DNA of 19,413 bases, taken from assembly GCA_934256695.1 (NCBI GenBank), contig CAKQPE010000028.1, positions 1 through 19,413 of the forward strand, written 5' to 3'. The DNA is from an uncultured Eubacteriales bacterium (GTDB lineage: Bacteria > Bacillota > Clostridia > Lachnospirales > Anaerotignaceae). Under the pieces are notes generated by a model. It saw nothing but the letters and a program-made list of their open reading frames with translations. It was not told the DNA's origin and did not search any database. Below, piece by piece: positions 1 to 6,536 of the stretch. Within the stretch, counting starts at the first letter, position 1. Each line of letters begins with the position of its first letter. Made by a program: the position numbers and the translations under genes.

Positions 1-87
1 AAATGCAATGAAATTGCATTTTTCCAAAAGTTTTACTGAAATTTTTTCAAAAAATTTTCAGGGTTTGGGGTGAAACCCAAAGGTCTT
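1..87 (+). repeat. Family A three-hairpin repeat, copy A1
   Basis: Three successive palindromes are visible. Hairpin C is AAATGCAAT/ATTGCATTT (1-9 and 13-21). The linker CCAAAAGTTTTACTG follows. Hairpin B is AAATTTTTT/AAAAAATTT (39-47 and 49-57). Hairpin A is TTTGGG/CCCAAA (64-69 and 76-81), followed by GGTCTT. The same order, linker and ending recur at 10873-10968, and in reverse orientation at 10381-10466 and 19245-19331. The copy may continue to the left of the window. There is no coding potential. Confidence 0.8.
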
Positions 88-148
88 TCAGTCCGATAAA
101 GTTTTGTATTTGTTTTTTATATTATTTTGATACTATATTCCAGACATG

Positions 149-189
149 AAAAAATCACAGCTTATTATACTGTGATTTTTTATTTTTTA
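149..189. terminator. Rho-independent terminator, probably bidirectional
   Basis: A perfect 12-bp stem AAAAAATCACAG / CTGTGATTTTTT (149-160 and 170-181) with a 9-nt loop is followed by a T-rich run. The A-tract on the left makes it usable from both strands. It most likely ends a gene lying left of the window and insulates the antiporter cluster. Confidence 0.8.
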
Positions 190-276
190 ATATATATGAA
201 TATTCAAAAAAAATATACATATTATGTATCCGGTATAATACAAACAGTGGGATTAATGTATACAACATTCGTTATT

Positions 277-306
277 TTGACGGTAAAATAAGTGCTTTTG
301 TATAAA
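277..306 (+). promoter_or_regulatory. Candidate promoter of the antiporter cluster
   Basis: TTGACG (277-282) and TATAAA (301-306) are separated by 18 bp, a fair sigma-A promoter about 180 nt upstream of the mrpE start. A second candidate -10, TATAAT at 379-384, has only a weak -35 (TGTGAA, 355-360). The sequence between 190 and 485 is extremely AT-rich, and I see no gene or recognised riboswitch in it. Which promoter is used cannot be decided from sequence. Confidence 0.4.
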
Positions 307-485
307 ATATACTAAAAATTAGAAAATTTTTAATAAAATATCTAAGAATAAATATGTGAAAAAAAGGCAGTATTAGATTATAATAATAATTAAAGGTTTT
401 TAATTTTTTGGTGTGTTTGTGTGGTTGATAAAATATAAATTTGTATTTAATATCAGACAGTCAGACCAGATGCGGAGGGCTGCTT

Positions 486-953
486 ATGATTTTTGTTTTG
501 TATATATTATGGTTTATATTCAATGAAAAAATTACAGCGGAGACGGCTGTCTCCGGTCTTATTGTTTGTGCTGTTTTATATTTCTTTCTTTGCCGATTTA
601 TGGGCTATAGCCTAAAAAAAGATGTTAAGGCTCTAAAAACTCTTCCTTTATTTTTAAAATTTATTGCAGTTCTTTTTATTAATATAGTTTTATTCAATAT
701 AAGTGTTATCAAGATTATACTTTCTACAAACCAAAAGCCTGAGTCCGAAATAGTTACCTTTGATCCGGAACTTAAAAAATTCGGTACAAAATGCCTTTAT
801 GCCAATTCAATAACAATTACACCGGGAACGTTTACAATAAAGCTTAAAGACGGTATATATACTGTTCATTCGCTTATACCGTCATTTTCAAAAGATTTAA
901 ATGACTCTGTACTTCTTAAATACATAAAGCAAATGGAGGAAATTGGAAAATAA
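486..953 (+). CDS. mrpE: Mrp/Mnh antiporter subunit E
   Basis: A 155-residue membrane protein of the MnhE/MrpE family, a small subunit of the multisubunit Na+(or K+)/H+ antiporter in the cytoplasmic membrane. The N-terminus has the typical hydrophobic start with FNE. A second hydrophobic stretch (about residues 51-73) follows, then the family hallmark SITITPGT and a soluble C-terminal domain. I chose ATG 486 over an upstream in-frame TTG at 441 because GGAGGG (474-479) sits six bases before it and the resulting length fits the family. It is the first gene of the cluster, and its stop overlaps the next start by one base (TAATG), which implies translational coupling. In archaeal Mbh the equivalent is MbhA. 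Function by family is secure. The transported ion is not visible from sequence. Confidence 0.9.
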   Translation: MIFVLYILWFIFNEKITAETAVSGLIVCAVLYFFLCRFMGYSLKKDVKALKTLPLFLKFIAVLFINIVLFNISVIKIILSTNQKPESEIVTFDPELKKFGTKCLYANSITITPGTFTIKLKDGIYTVHSLIPSFSKDLNDSVLLKYIKQMEEIGK

Positions 954-1267
954 TGACAGATTTATTAAAAAATATATTTATTGTATATTTTACTGTTTTG
1001 GCACTGCTTCTTATATTTTCTTTGATTTGTGCCATAAAAGGGCCGAGATTTACAGACAGGATAATAGCTGTAAATGTTGTCGGAACGATTTCAACAGCTG
1101 TAATATGTGCCGCATCGGTATATATTAAAGAACCGTTTCTTACGGATATAGCATTGGTATATGCACTGCTTAATTTTCTTTCGGTAGTTATATTGAGCAG
1201 AATAGTTACACTTGAAAAAAATAAGCATAAGGTTAACGAAAACGGAGAGGAGAAAAGCCTGATATGA
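953..1267 (+). CDS. mrpF: Mrp/Mnh antiporter subunit F
   Basis: A 104-residue protein with three predicted membrane segments, of the MnhF/MrpF family (MbhB in archaeal membrane hydrogenases). The diagnostic motif KGPRFTDRIIAVNVVG lies near residues 27-42, after the first segment. Segment two (about 43-58) and segment three (about 63-83) follow, with a short charged cytosolic tail. The start overlaps the mrpE stop by one base, with GGAGGA at 935-940 inside the mrpE end as its ribosome site. It is a structural small subunit needed for the assembled antiporter in characterised Mrp systems. Its length is normal for the family. Confidence 0.9.
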   Translation: MTDLLKNIFIVYFTVLALLLIFSLICAIKGPRFTDRIIAVNVVGTISTAVICAASVYIKEPFLTDIALVYALLNFLSVVILSRIVTLEKNKHKVNENGEEKSLI

Positions 1268-1578
1268 CAATAAAAATGGTTGCTGCTTCATTATTTCTTT
1301 TATGCGGTGCATTTGTATTTGCCGTATCTGTGGTTGGACTTTTTAGGTTTAAAAACACATTGGACAGAATACACGCATCTGCACTTTCGGATACAATGGG
1401 TATATTTTGTACGATAGTGGGACTTATTATTTTAAGCGATAATTTTTTTTCGGCAGCTAAACTTTCTCTTGTTGTAATATTTATTTGGCTTACAAGCCCT
1501 GTAGCTGCTCATCTTATAGGGAAAATAGAAATTCTTACGGCAGGGGAAAACTATAAAAACAGGAGGGATATTAAATGA
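1264..1578 (+). CDS. mrpG: Mrp/Mnh antiporter subunit G
   Basis: A 104-residue, three-segment membrane protein of the MnhG/MrpG family (MbhC in Mbh complexes). The family signature GLFRFKNTLDRIHASALSDTMG is visible around residues 25-46, containing the conserved RIHA and DT-G positions. It begins with an ATGA overlap on mrpF and ends with another ATGA overlap on the next gene, so E, F, G and the DUF4040 gene are tightly coupled. It is a small membrane-arm subunit of the cation/proton antiporter. Length and order match the mrpE-F-G block of Mrp and Mbh operons. Confidence 0.9.
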   Translation: MTIKMVAASLFLLCGAFVFAVSVVGLFRFKNTLDRIHASALSDTMGIFCTIVGLIILSDNFFSAAKLSLVVIFIWLTSPVAAHLIGKIEILTAGENYKNRRDIK

Positions 1579-1826
1579 TAGTTTTTGAATATGTACTTTT
1601 AATATTCCTTATAGTTTGTGCCATAGGTGCAACTGTTGCGAAAAAACTTCTTGTTACGGTAATTATATTTATGGCATACAGTACGGCAATGGCTCTTGTA
1701 TGGGTACTGCTTAAAGCTCCTGATTTGGCCATAACAGAGGCGGCGGTAGGTGCCGGTGTTACAACAATACTTTTCTTTATTACGCTTAAAAAAGTGCGTG
1801 CCATAAAAGAAACGAGGGAAAAATAA
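1575..1826 (+). CDS. DUF4040 / MbhD-like subunit (MrpA C-terminal fragment as a separate protein)
   Basis: An 83-residue hydrophobic protein with about three membrane segments. The central stretch APDLAITEAAVGAGVTT is the hallmark of the DUF4040 family, which corresponds to MbhD of archaeal membrane hydrogenases and to a stretch of the C-terminal part of MrpA. In canonical Bacillus Mrp this segment is part of the large MrpA protein; here it is free-standing, as in Mbh-type operons. The start overlaps the mrpG stop (ATGA), with AGGAGGG at 1561-1567 as the ribosome site. The conserved acidic residues in DLAITEA are thought to line the ion path in this family. That role is family knowledge, not shown here. 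Confidence 0.85.
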   Translation: MIVFEYVLLIFLIVCAIGATVAKKLLVTVIIFMAYSTAMALVWVLLKAPDLAITEAAVGAGVTTILFFITLKKVRAIKETREK

Positions 1827-2759
1827 TTGGACTATAAAAGTGACCCTAACAACATAGGAAAATGGGAAAAGTTTTTCAGATGGGTAAACGGAGAGGATTC
1901 CCTTGATTCTGTCTGGGAAAAAGAAATGAAAATAAAAATAATAACCAAACGCAAAGAGCATCAAAAAAGTATTGAGGGGATAATAGATAAAATTATCTCT
2001 TATAAGAAAAAAGCGTATGTCGTTTTTTCTGTTCTTATAACGGTTTTATACATAGGCATACTGCTTTATACCGCTTCTTTGCTGCCGGAACACGGGAACA
2101 TAAATAATCCTACAAACAACGAGGTTTCACAAAGATATATAGAACGAGGAGTGGAGGAAACAGGTGCTTTAAACATTGTTTCTGGAATGATTCTTGATTA
2201 CAGGGCATTTGATACGTTTGGTGAAACGGTTGTACTTTTTACTGCGGTAATGTCTGTTGCCATACTTTTAAAAAGAGACAAAAACAATATCTGCAAAAGG
2301 GAAGACAACGAAATGTCGGCAGAAGAAGAAATAATGGAAAAGTTCGGAAGTTCCATACCGAAGTATATTGCAAGATTTGTAACGCCAATAGCTATACTCT
2401 ATGGAAGCTATGTAATACTTAACGGTCATATTTCGCCGGGCGGCGGATTTTCCGGCGGAGCGATAGTAGGTGCCGGACTTATACTCTACGCTGCTTCATA
2501 TGGGCCGAAAAAAGCCGCAAAAGTACTTAATTATAAGCAGATTACAAATATCTCTATAATATGTTTGCTTATATATTTCTTTTCAAAGGGCTATTCCTTT
2601 TTTATGGGCGGAAACCATCTGCATGACCATATACCTAAAGGAATACCGGGACATATTTTAAGCGGCGGTTTTATACTTCCTCTTAATATATGCGTAGGCA
2701 TAATAGTTGCCTGCACTATGTACAGCTTTTATTCCTACTTTACAAAAGGGGACATATAA
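1827..2759 (+). CDS. mrpB: MbhE-MrpB fusion subunit
   Basis: A 310-residue protein joining two normally separate subunits. Residues 1-60 are a charged cytosolic extension. One membrane segment (about 63-82) and the MbhE-type region ETGALNIVSGMILDYRAFDTFGE (111-133) follow, then a membrane segment (134-148). A charged linker (about 149-178) leads into an MnhB/MrpB domain with the signature HISPGGGFSGGAIVGAG (201-217) and further membrane segments. The start is TTG at 1827, directly after the preceding stop and eight bases after GAGGG (1814-1818). The next in-frame ATG (1926) has no ribosome site and would remove part of the extension. In Mbh-type operons MbhE and MbhF (MrpB-like) are adjacent genes, so the fusion is consistent with the order here. 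The long N-terminal extension is of unknown role. Confidence 0.87.
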   Translation: MDYKSDPNNIGKWEKFFRWVNGEDSLDSVWEKEMKIKIITKRKEHQKSIEGIIDKIISYKKKAYVVFSVLITVLYIGILLYTASLLPEHGNINNPTNNEVSQRYIERGVEETGALNIVSGMILDYRAFDTFGETVVLFTAVMSVAILLKRDKNNICKREDNEMSAEEEIMEKFGSSIPKYIARFVTPIAILYGSYVILNGHISPGGGFSGGAIVGAGLILYAASYGPKKAAKVLNYKQITNISIICLLIYFFSKGYSFFMGGNHLHDHIPKGIPGHILSGGFILPLNICVGIIVACTMYSFYSYFTKGDI

Positions 2760-2761
2760 AC

Positions 2762-3160
2762 ATGATTAAACTTATTACAACAAACCATTTTGAAGCAGCT
2801 GCAATAATACTTTTCGGCATAGGTTTTATGAATATGCTCCTTCAGGATAATCTTATAAAAAAATTTATAGGCCTTAACATAATGGATACGGCAGTTTATC
2901 TGTACCTTGTGGCATATGGTTATGTTTCTGGAAGGGGAGTGCCTATAGCACAGGCAGGAAAAGCTGCATCTATGGAGGATTTTATTAATCCCATACCAAG
3001 CGGACTTGTTCTTACGGGAATAGTCGTTTCTGTAAGTGTAACGGCTTTTTCGCTGGCACTTATACAGAGAATGTATAAAAAATACGGAACACTGAGCTTT
3101 GACGGAGTGCTTAAAAAGCTTAAAAACGGGGAGGTCAAAACATATGATTCTGACTCATAA
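2762..3160 (+). CDS. mrpC: Mrp/Mnh antiporter subunit C (NuoK-like)
   Basis: A 132-residue NuoK/MrpC-family protein with three predicted membrane segments. The motif GLNIMDTAVYLYLV follows the first segment, and NPIPSGLVLTGIVVSVSVTA starts the third, as in MrpC/MbhG proteins. I used ATG 2762, which follows AAAAGGGG (2744-2751) and sits two bases after the mrpB stop. An in-frame start at 2690 would only read back through the mrpB gene. The subunit contributes to the ion path at the junction with the large antiporter-like subunits in known structures. The C-terminal tail is charged and cytosolic, and its last 17 bp overlap the next gene. Confidence 0.9.
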   Translation: MIKLITTNHFEAAAIILFGIGFMNMLLQDNLIKKFIGLNIMDTAVYLYLVAYGYVSGRGVPIAQAGKAASMEDFINPIPSGLVLTGIVVSVSVTAFSLALIQRMYKKYGTLSFDGVLKKLKNGEVKTYDSDS

Positions 3161-4655
3161 TATAGCACACAATATACCGTTTTTGAGTATATTTCTGGCA
3201 ATGTTCGGCGGAATAATAACACCACTTGTAAAAAGCGGCAAAAAGAGCCGGCATATACATATGACAATTACGGCAGTAATAGGAATACTTTCAATACTTC
3301 TTTTGGCACACGTATATGTTAATCATGAACGATTTACATTTATTATGAGCCATTTTCCTTCACCGTGGGGAAATGAACTTAAAGCAGGGCCTATGGAGGC
3401 AGTGCTTAGTCTTGTGTTTTCTGTTGTTATGCTTCTTAGTGTAGGCGGAGGACAGTACATGACAGAAAAAGATATTCTGCCGGAAAAAAGAAATCTTTAC
3501 TATGTAATGCTTAATTTCCTTTTTGGTGCAATGATAGCCATTATATACACAAATGATATTTTTACAGGATATGTTTTTGTAGAAATAAATACTATATGTT
3601 CCTGTGCGATAATAATGTGCAAAGATTCCGGTGCGGGAATAATGGCAACAATACGTTATCTTATAATGAGCATACTCGGTTCCGGAATGATACTTTTTGC
3701 CATAGCTATGCTTTATACCATAACGGGACAGCTTCTTTTTCCACAGCTTAAATCGGAAGTAATACGCCTTGCAAACTCCGGAAACTATACTTTTCCGCTT
3801 ATGATAACAGCAGGACTTTTTACACTGGGAATAGGAGTAAAAAGTGCATTGTTTCCTTTCCATACAATGCTTCCGGGGGCATATGATGCGGCAACATCGT
3901 CATCAAGTGCCATACTGTCGGGATTGGTTTTGAAAAGCTATATAATTTTTCTTATAAAGGTTTATTATTGTGTTTTTACACTGGAACATATAAGAGAAAT
4001 GAAAATAACAAATCTTATATTCTTCCTTGGTGTGTGCGGAATGATATTCGGTTCGATAATGGCACTTAAAGAAAGAAGAATACGCCGTATACTTGCTTAT
4101 TCATCAGTGGCACAGATAGGATATATATATATGGGAATAGGTCTTGGCACCAATATAGGTGTAACGGCGGCAATGCTTCATATTGTGGCACATGCGGTTA
4201 CAAAATCACTTCTTTTTATCTGTACAGGCAGAATGAAGGATATATCAATGGCAGGAGAGGCAGACCATTGTCTTAAAGGAATAGGTCACAGAGATATGGT
4301 TGCGGGAATAGGTTTTACTGTAGGAGCTTTATCCATAATAGGTGTACCGCTTTTTGCAGGCTTTGCTTCAAAACTGTATCTTGCAATAGCATCATTTTAT
4401 TCACCGTTTAAAATGGCGGTGGCACTTATAATTCTTGCTGTAAGTATGGTGCTTAACGCTATGTATTTTATACCTCCTATAGTTGATATATGGCATTCGC
4501 TTTCGCCAAATGATGCCAATACAAAGATAGTAAAGCAAAATGTACCTACTTTTATAACGGCAGTGCTTTTATTTATAGGTGTTAATATATTTGTCGGTAC
4601 GTGCTATGACAAAATATTTAAAATGATAGAAATGGGTTTAACTCTTATGAGATAA
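3144..4655 (+). CDS. mrpD: Mrp/Mbh large antiporter-like subunit 1 (MrpD/MbhH position)
   Basis: A 503-residue polytopic membrane protein of the proton-conducting NuoL/M/N-MrpD family. Ion-path residues of the family are present: E147 (GYVFVEINT), K233 and H240 (GVKSALFPFH), K264 (GLVLKSY), the His/Lys helix HIVAHAVTK, and a late Lys in GFASK. The usual HPVAPAPAS stretch between helices is replaced by YDAATSSSS (residues 247-255), making this the most divergent of the four large subunits. ATG 3144 was chosen for GGGGAGGT at 3128-3135, and it overlaps mrpC by 17 bp. It lies where MrpD (MbhH) follows MrpC in Mrp/Mbh operons. Whether it pumps H+, Na+ or both is not visible. Confidence 0.87.
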   Translation: MILTHNIAHNIPFLSIFLAMFGGIITPLVKSGKKSRHIHMTITAVIGILSILLLAHVYVNHERFTFIMSHFPSPWGNELKAGPMEAVLSLVFSVVMLLSVGGGQYMTEKDILPEKRNLYYVMLNFLFGAMIAIIYTNDIFTGYVFVEINTICSCAIIMCKDSGAGIMATIRYLIMSILGSGMILFAIAMLYTITGQLLFPQLKSEVIRLANSGNYTFPLMITAGLFTLGIGVKSALFPFHTMLPGAYDAATSSSSAILSGLVLKSYIIFLIKVYYCVFTLEHIREMKITNLIFFLGVCGMIFGSIMALKERRIRRILAYSSVAQIGYIYMGIGLGTNIGVTAAMLHIVAHAVTKSLLFICTGRMKDISMAGEADHCLKGIGHRDMVAGIGFTVGALSIIGVPLFAGFASKLYLAIASFYSPFKMAVALIILAVSMVLNAMYFIPPIVDIWHSLSPNDANTKIVKQNVPTFITAVLLFIGVNIFVGTCYDKIFKMIEMGLTLMR

Positions 4656-4675
4656 ATAATTTGCGGAGGGTTTTT

Positions 4676-6145
4676 ATGGGAGATTATATATTGCTTTTCC
4701 CCGTGTTTTTTCCTATAGTTTGTGGGGTTTTAATGCCTTTTATCAAAAATTCAAAGGCAAGAAATTGTTTTATAGCAGCAGTTCTTTTAATCGAATTGGC
4801 AGTGGCTTTTTCGATAGCATTCGGCCCGAAAAGAGAAATAGAGGTTTGGCGTATAAGCGGAATGTTAAGCATAACATTTGCCAATGACGGTTTAAGCAGA
4901 ATATATATCTGCCTTATAGGAGCAATATGGTTTGCTGCGGCAATATTTTCCTTTGAGTATATGAAGCACGAAACAAGGGTAGGAAGATATTTTATGTTCT
5001 ATACGGCTTCTGTTGGAGTGCTTATGGGAATATCCCTTTCGGCAAACTTTATGACTATGTATCTTTTTTATGAATTTATGACCCTTGCAACGGTTCCACT
5101 TGTTCTTCATACAGAAACCCATGATTCGATAGCAGCAGGTCTTAAATATCTCGGATATTCAATATTCGGTGCAGGTCTTGGTCTTATAGGATTTTTCTTC
5201 TTGTGTATATATGGTAATACGACAACATTTACGGCAGGAGGCGTTTTAAATCCCGTTACAATAATGGGACATGAAAATTTCCTTAGGGTTGTATATTTGG
5301 GAATGATGATAGGTTTTGGCTGTAAAGCCGGTATGTATCCACTCCATGCATGGCTGCCTACGGCACATCCCGTTGCACCGGCTCCGGCAAGTGCCGTTCT
5401 TTCCGGTATAATTACAAAATGCGGTGTTCTTGCCATAATAAGAACCACATATTATCTTTTCGGAGTGGATTTTGTAAGAGGAACATGGGTGCAGAACGTA
5501 ATACTTGTTCTTGCCATATGTACTGTATTTATGGGGTCAATGCTTGCCTACAGAGAAAAAATGCTTAAAAAAAGACTGGCATATTCTTCAATAAGTCAGG
5601 TATCATACGTGCTTTTCGGACTTTTTCTTATGACACCGCAGGCTTTCTGTGGTGCAATATTGCAGATAGTTGCCCATGCAATAGCAAAGAACGCACTTTT
5701 CCTTTCGGCAGGTGCGGTTATATATAAAACGGGACATACATATGTTGATGAGCTTAAAGGTATAGGAAAACAAATGCCTATAGTTATGGGCTGTTTTACG
5801 GTGGCAAGTCTTTCTCTTGTAGGCATACCGCCTACGGGAGGATTTGTAAGCAAGTGGTTTCTTGCCACAGGTGCATTGGAGTGTACGGTAGAAAATCTTA
5901 TACCCGTAATAGGAATAGTTGTACTTATTATATCGGCACTGCTTACGGCAGGATACCTTCTTACAATAGTTGCAGATGCGTATTTCCCGGGAAAGGATTT
6001 TGATTACGGCAGTCTTGAAAAGAAAGAACCTAATCTGCTTATGCTTGTTCCGCTTATAGTTCTTGCCTGCGGAGTGGTAATAGTCGGTACCTTCCCTTCG
6101 GGACTTATATGGCTGGCAGAGAATATAACGGAAAGTATATTTTAA
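4676..6145 (+). CDS. Mrp/NuoM-like large antiporter subunit 2
   Basis: A 489-residue membrane protein of the same NuoL/M/N-MrpD family. It has the complete canonical set: E133 (LFYEFMTLATVPLV), K217 and H224 (GFGCKAGMYPLHAWLP), HPVAPAPASAVLSG, K248, the later HAIAK helix, and GFVSK with the late lysine. The start ATG 4676 follows GGAGGG (4665-4670). A TTG at 4661 lies before that ribosome site and was rejected. It is separated from subunit 1 by 20 bp. It is clearly paralogous to the next gene: shared stretches include FEYM-HE, TMYLFYEF-TLAT-PLV and MP-V-GCFT. It probably forms one proton/cation channel of the antiporter. A 391-bp repeat block follows before the next subunit. Confidence 0.88.
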   Translation: MGDYILLFPVFFPIVCGVLMPFIKNSKARNCFIAAVLLIELAVAFSIAFGPKREIEVWRISGMLSITFANDGLSRIYICLIGAIWFAAAIFSFEYMKHETRVGRYFMFYTASVGVLMGISLSANFMTMYLFYEFMTLATVPLVLHTETHDSIAAGLKYLGYSIFGAGLGLIGFFFLCIYGNTTTFTAGGVLNPVTIMGHENFLRVVYLGMMIGFGCKAGMYPLHAWLPTAHPVAPAPASAVLSGIITKCGVLAIIRTTYYLFGVDFVRGTWVQNVILVLAICTVFMGSMLAYREKMLKKRLAYSSISQVSYVLFGLFLMTPQAFCGAILQIVAHAIAKNALFLSAGAVIYKTGHTYVDELKGIGKQMPIVMGCFTVASLSLVGIPPTGGFVSKWFLATGALECTVENLIPVIGIVVLIISALLTAGYLLTIVADAYFPGKDFDYGSLEKKEPNLLMLVPLIVLACGVVIVGTFPSGLIWLAENITESIF

Positions 6146-6219
6146 GGTTTTGGATTTCTATTTTGGGGACGGTTTTTGAAAAATTTATGTTTAATATAAA
6201 AGTTTTGTGATTTTAAAGT

Positions 6220-6263
6220 CTTCCCCTTGGTGGGGAAGATGTCACGTAAGTGACATATGAGGG
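6220..6263 (+). repeat. Family B double-hairpin unit B1
   Basis: The first hairpin is CTTCCCC/GGGGAAG (6220-6226 and 6232-6238). The second is TGTCAC/GTGACA (6240-6245 and 6250-6255), followed by TATGAGGG. The layout is the same as the five other units in this window, with different stem sequences. Confidence 0.75.
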
Positions 6264-6292
6264 AAAAATAATCTGAATTTAAACAGAAAATA

Positions 6293-6344
6293 CCCCTCAT
6301 CCGCTTCGCCTGCGGCTCAGCACCTTCTCCACAAGGGAGAAGGC
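6293..6344 (-). repeat. Family B double-hairpin unit B2 (inverted)
   Basis: On the minus strand this reads a CTTCTCC-type hairpin (plus-strand arms 6323-6330 and 6336-6343), then a second hairpin with CCGC/GCGG arms (6301-6304 and 6312-6315), then ATGAGGGG. It is nearly the same as the unit at 10740-10789. Confidence 0.75.
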
Positions 6345-6347
6345 AAA

Positions 6348-6388
6348 CCTCTCAGTCACTGCGTGACAGCTCCCCTTTCATGGGAGCC
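6348..6388 (-). repeat. Family B double-hairpin unit B3 (inverted)
   Basis: On the minus strand this reads GGCTCCC...GGGGAGC, then GTCAC/GTGAC (plus-strand arms 6355-6359 and 6363-6367), then GAGAGG. It is separated from B2 by only three bases. Confidence 0.75.
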
Positions 6389-6403
6389 TTTCCAATTTTA
6401 AAA

Positions 6404-6450
6404 GCCGTCCCTGAAAGGGAAGGTGTCAAACCGCAGGTTTGACGGAAGGG
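6404..6450 (+). repeat. Family B double-hairpin unit B4
   Basis: CCGTCCC...GGGAAGG is followed by the hairpin GTCAAACC/GGTTTGAC (6425-6432 and 6436-6443), then GGAAGGG. The reverse complement of this unit, almost base for base, lies at 10797-10843. Confidence 0.78.
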
Positions 6451-6453
6451 TTT

Positions 6454-6515
6454 GATAAAAGTTTTGATCCGACTTTTAAAAAATTAATTGGGTGTGGGCA
6501 AAGCCCACGGTCTTT
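6454..6515 (+). repeat. Family A repeat, degenerate copy A6
   Basis: The linker AAAAGTTTTGATC is followed by an AT-rich, poorly paired middle, then hairpin A GTGGGC/GCCCAC (6494-6499 and 6503-6508) and the conserved ending GGTCTT (6509-6514). This matches the right half of copies A1 and A3. The hairpin lies in the leader of the next gene, close to its ribosome site. Confidence 0.6.
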
Positions 6516-6536
6516 GGTCTTTTTGGAGGGCTTTAT

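Larger units (their letters stand above)
6146..6536. other. Repeat-filled gap inside the antiporter cluster
   Basis: This 391-bp interval between large subunits 2 and 3 has no plausible gene. From 6220 to 6450 it holds four units of the family B double-hairpin repeat, in orientations +, -, -, +. From 6454 to 6515 it holds a degenerate family A repeat whose last hairpin ends only ten bases before the GGAGGG ribosome site of the next gene. The left part (6146-6219) is AT-rich with no recognised element. All other junctions in the cluster are overlapping or within about 20 bp, so this looks like an insertion into a compact operon. Confidence 0.8.

Noticed and set aside
441..485. Upstream TTG start for mrpE
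   Set aside because: The ribosome site at 474-479 serves the ATG at 486, and the extra 15 residues do not look like the family N-terminus.
943..1128. Alternative 61-codon frame at the mrpE/mrpF junction
   Set aside because: It is out of frame with mrpF, which has a clear family signature over the same bases.
6220..6450. CRISPR-like array from closely spaced repeats
   Set aside because: Units differ in sequence and orientation, spacers are not uniform, and no cas genes are present.
6492..6536. Upstream start for large subunit 3
   Set aside because: It would translate the repeat hairpin. The ATG at 6537 has a GGAGGG site at the right distance.
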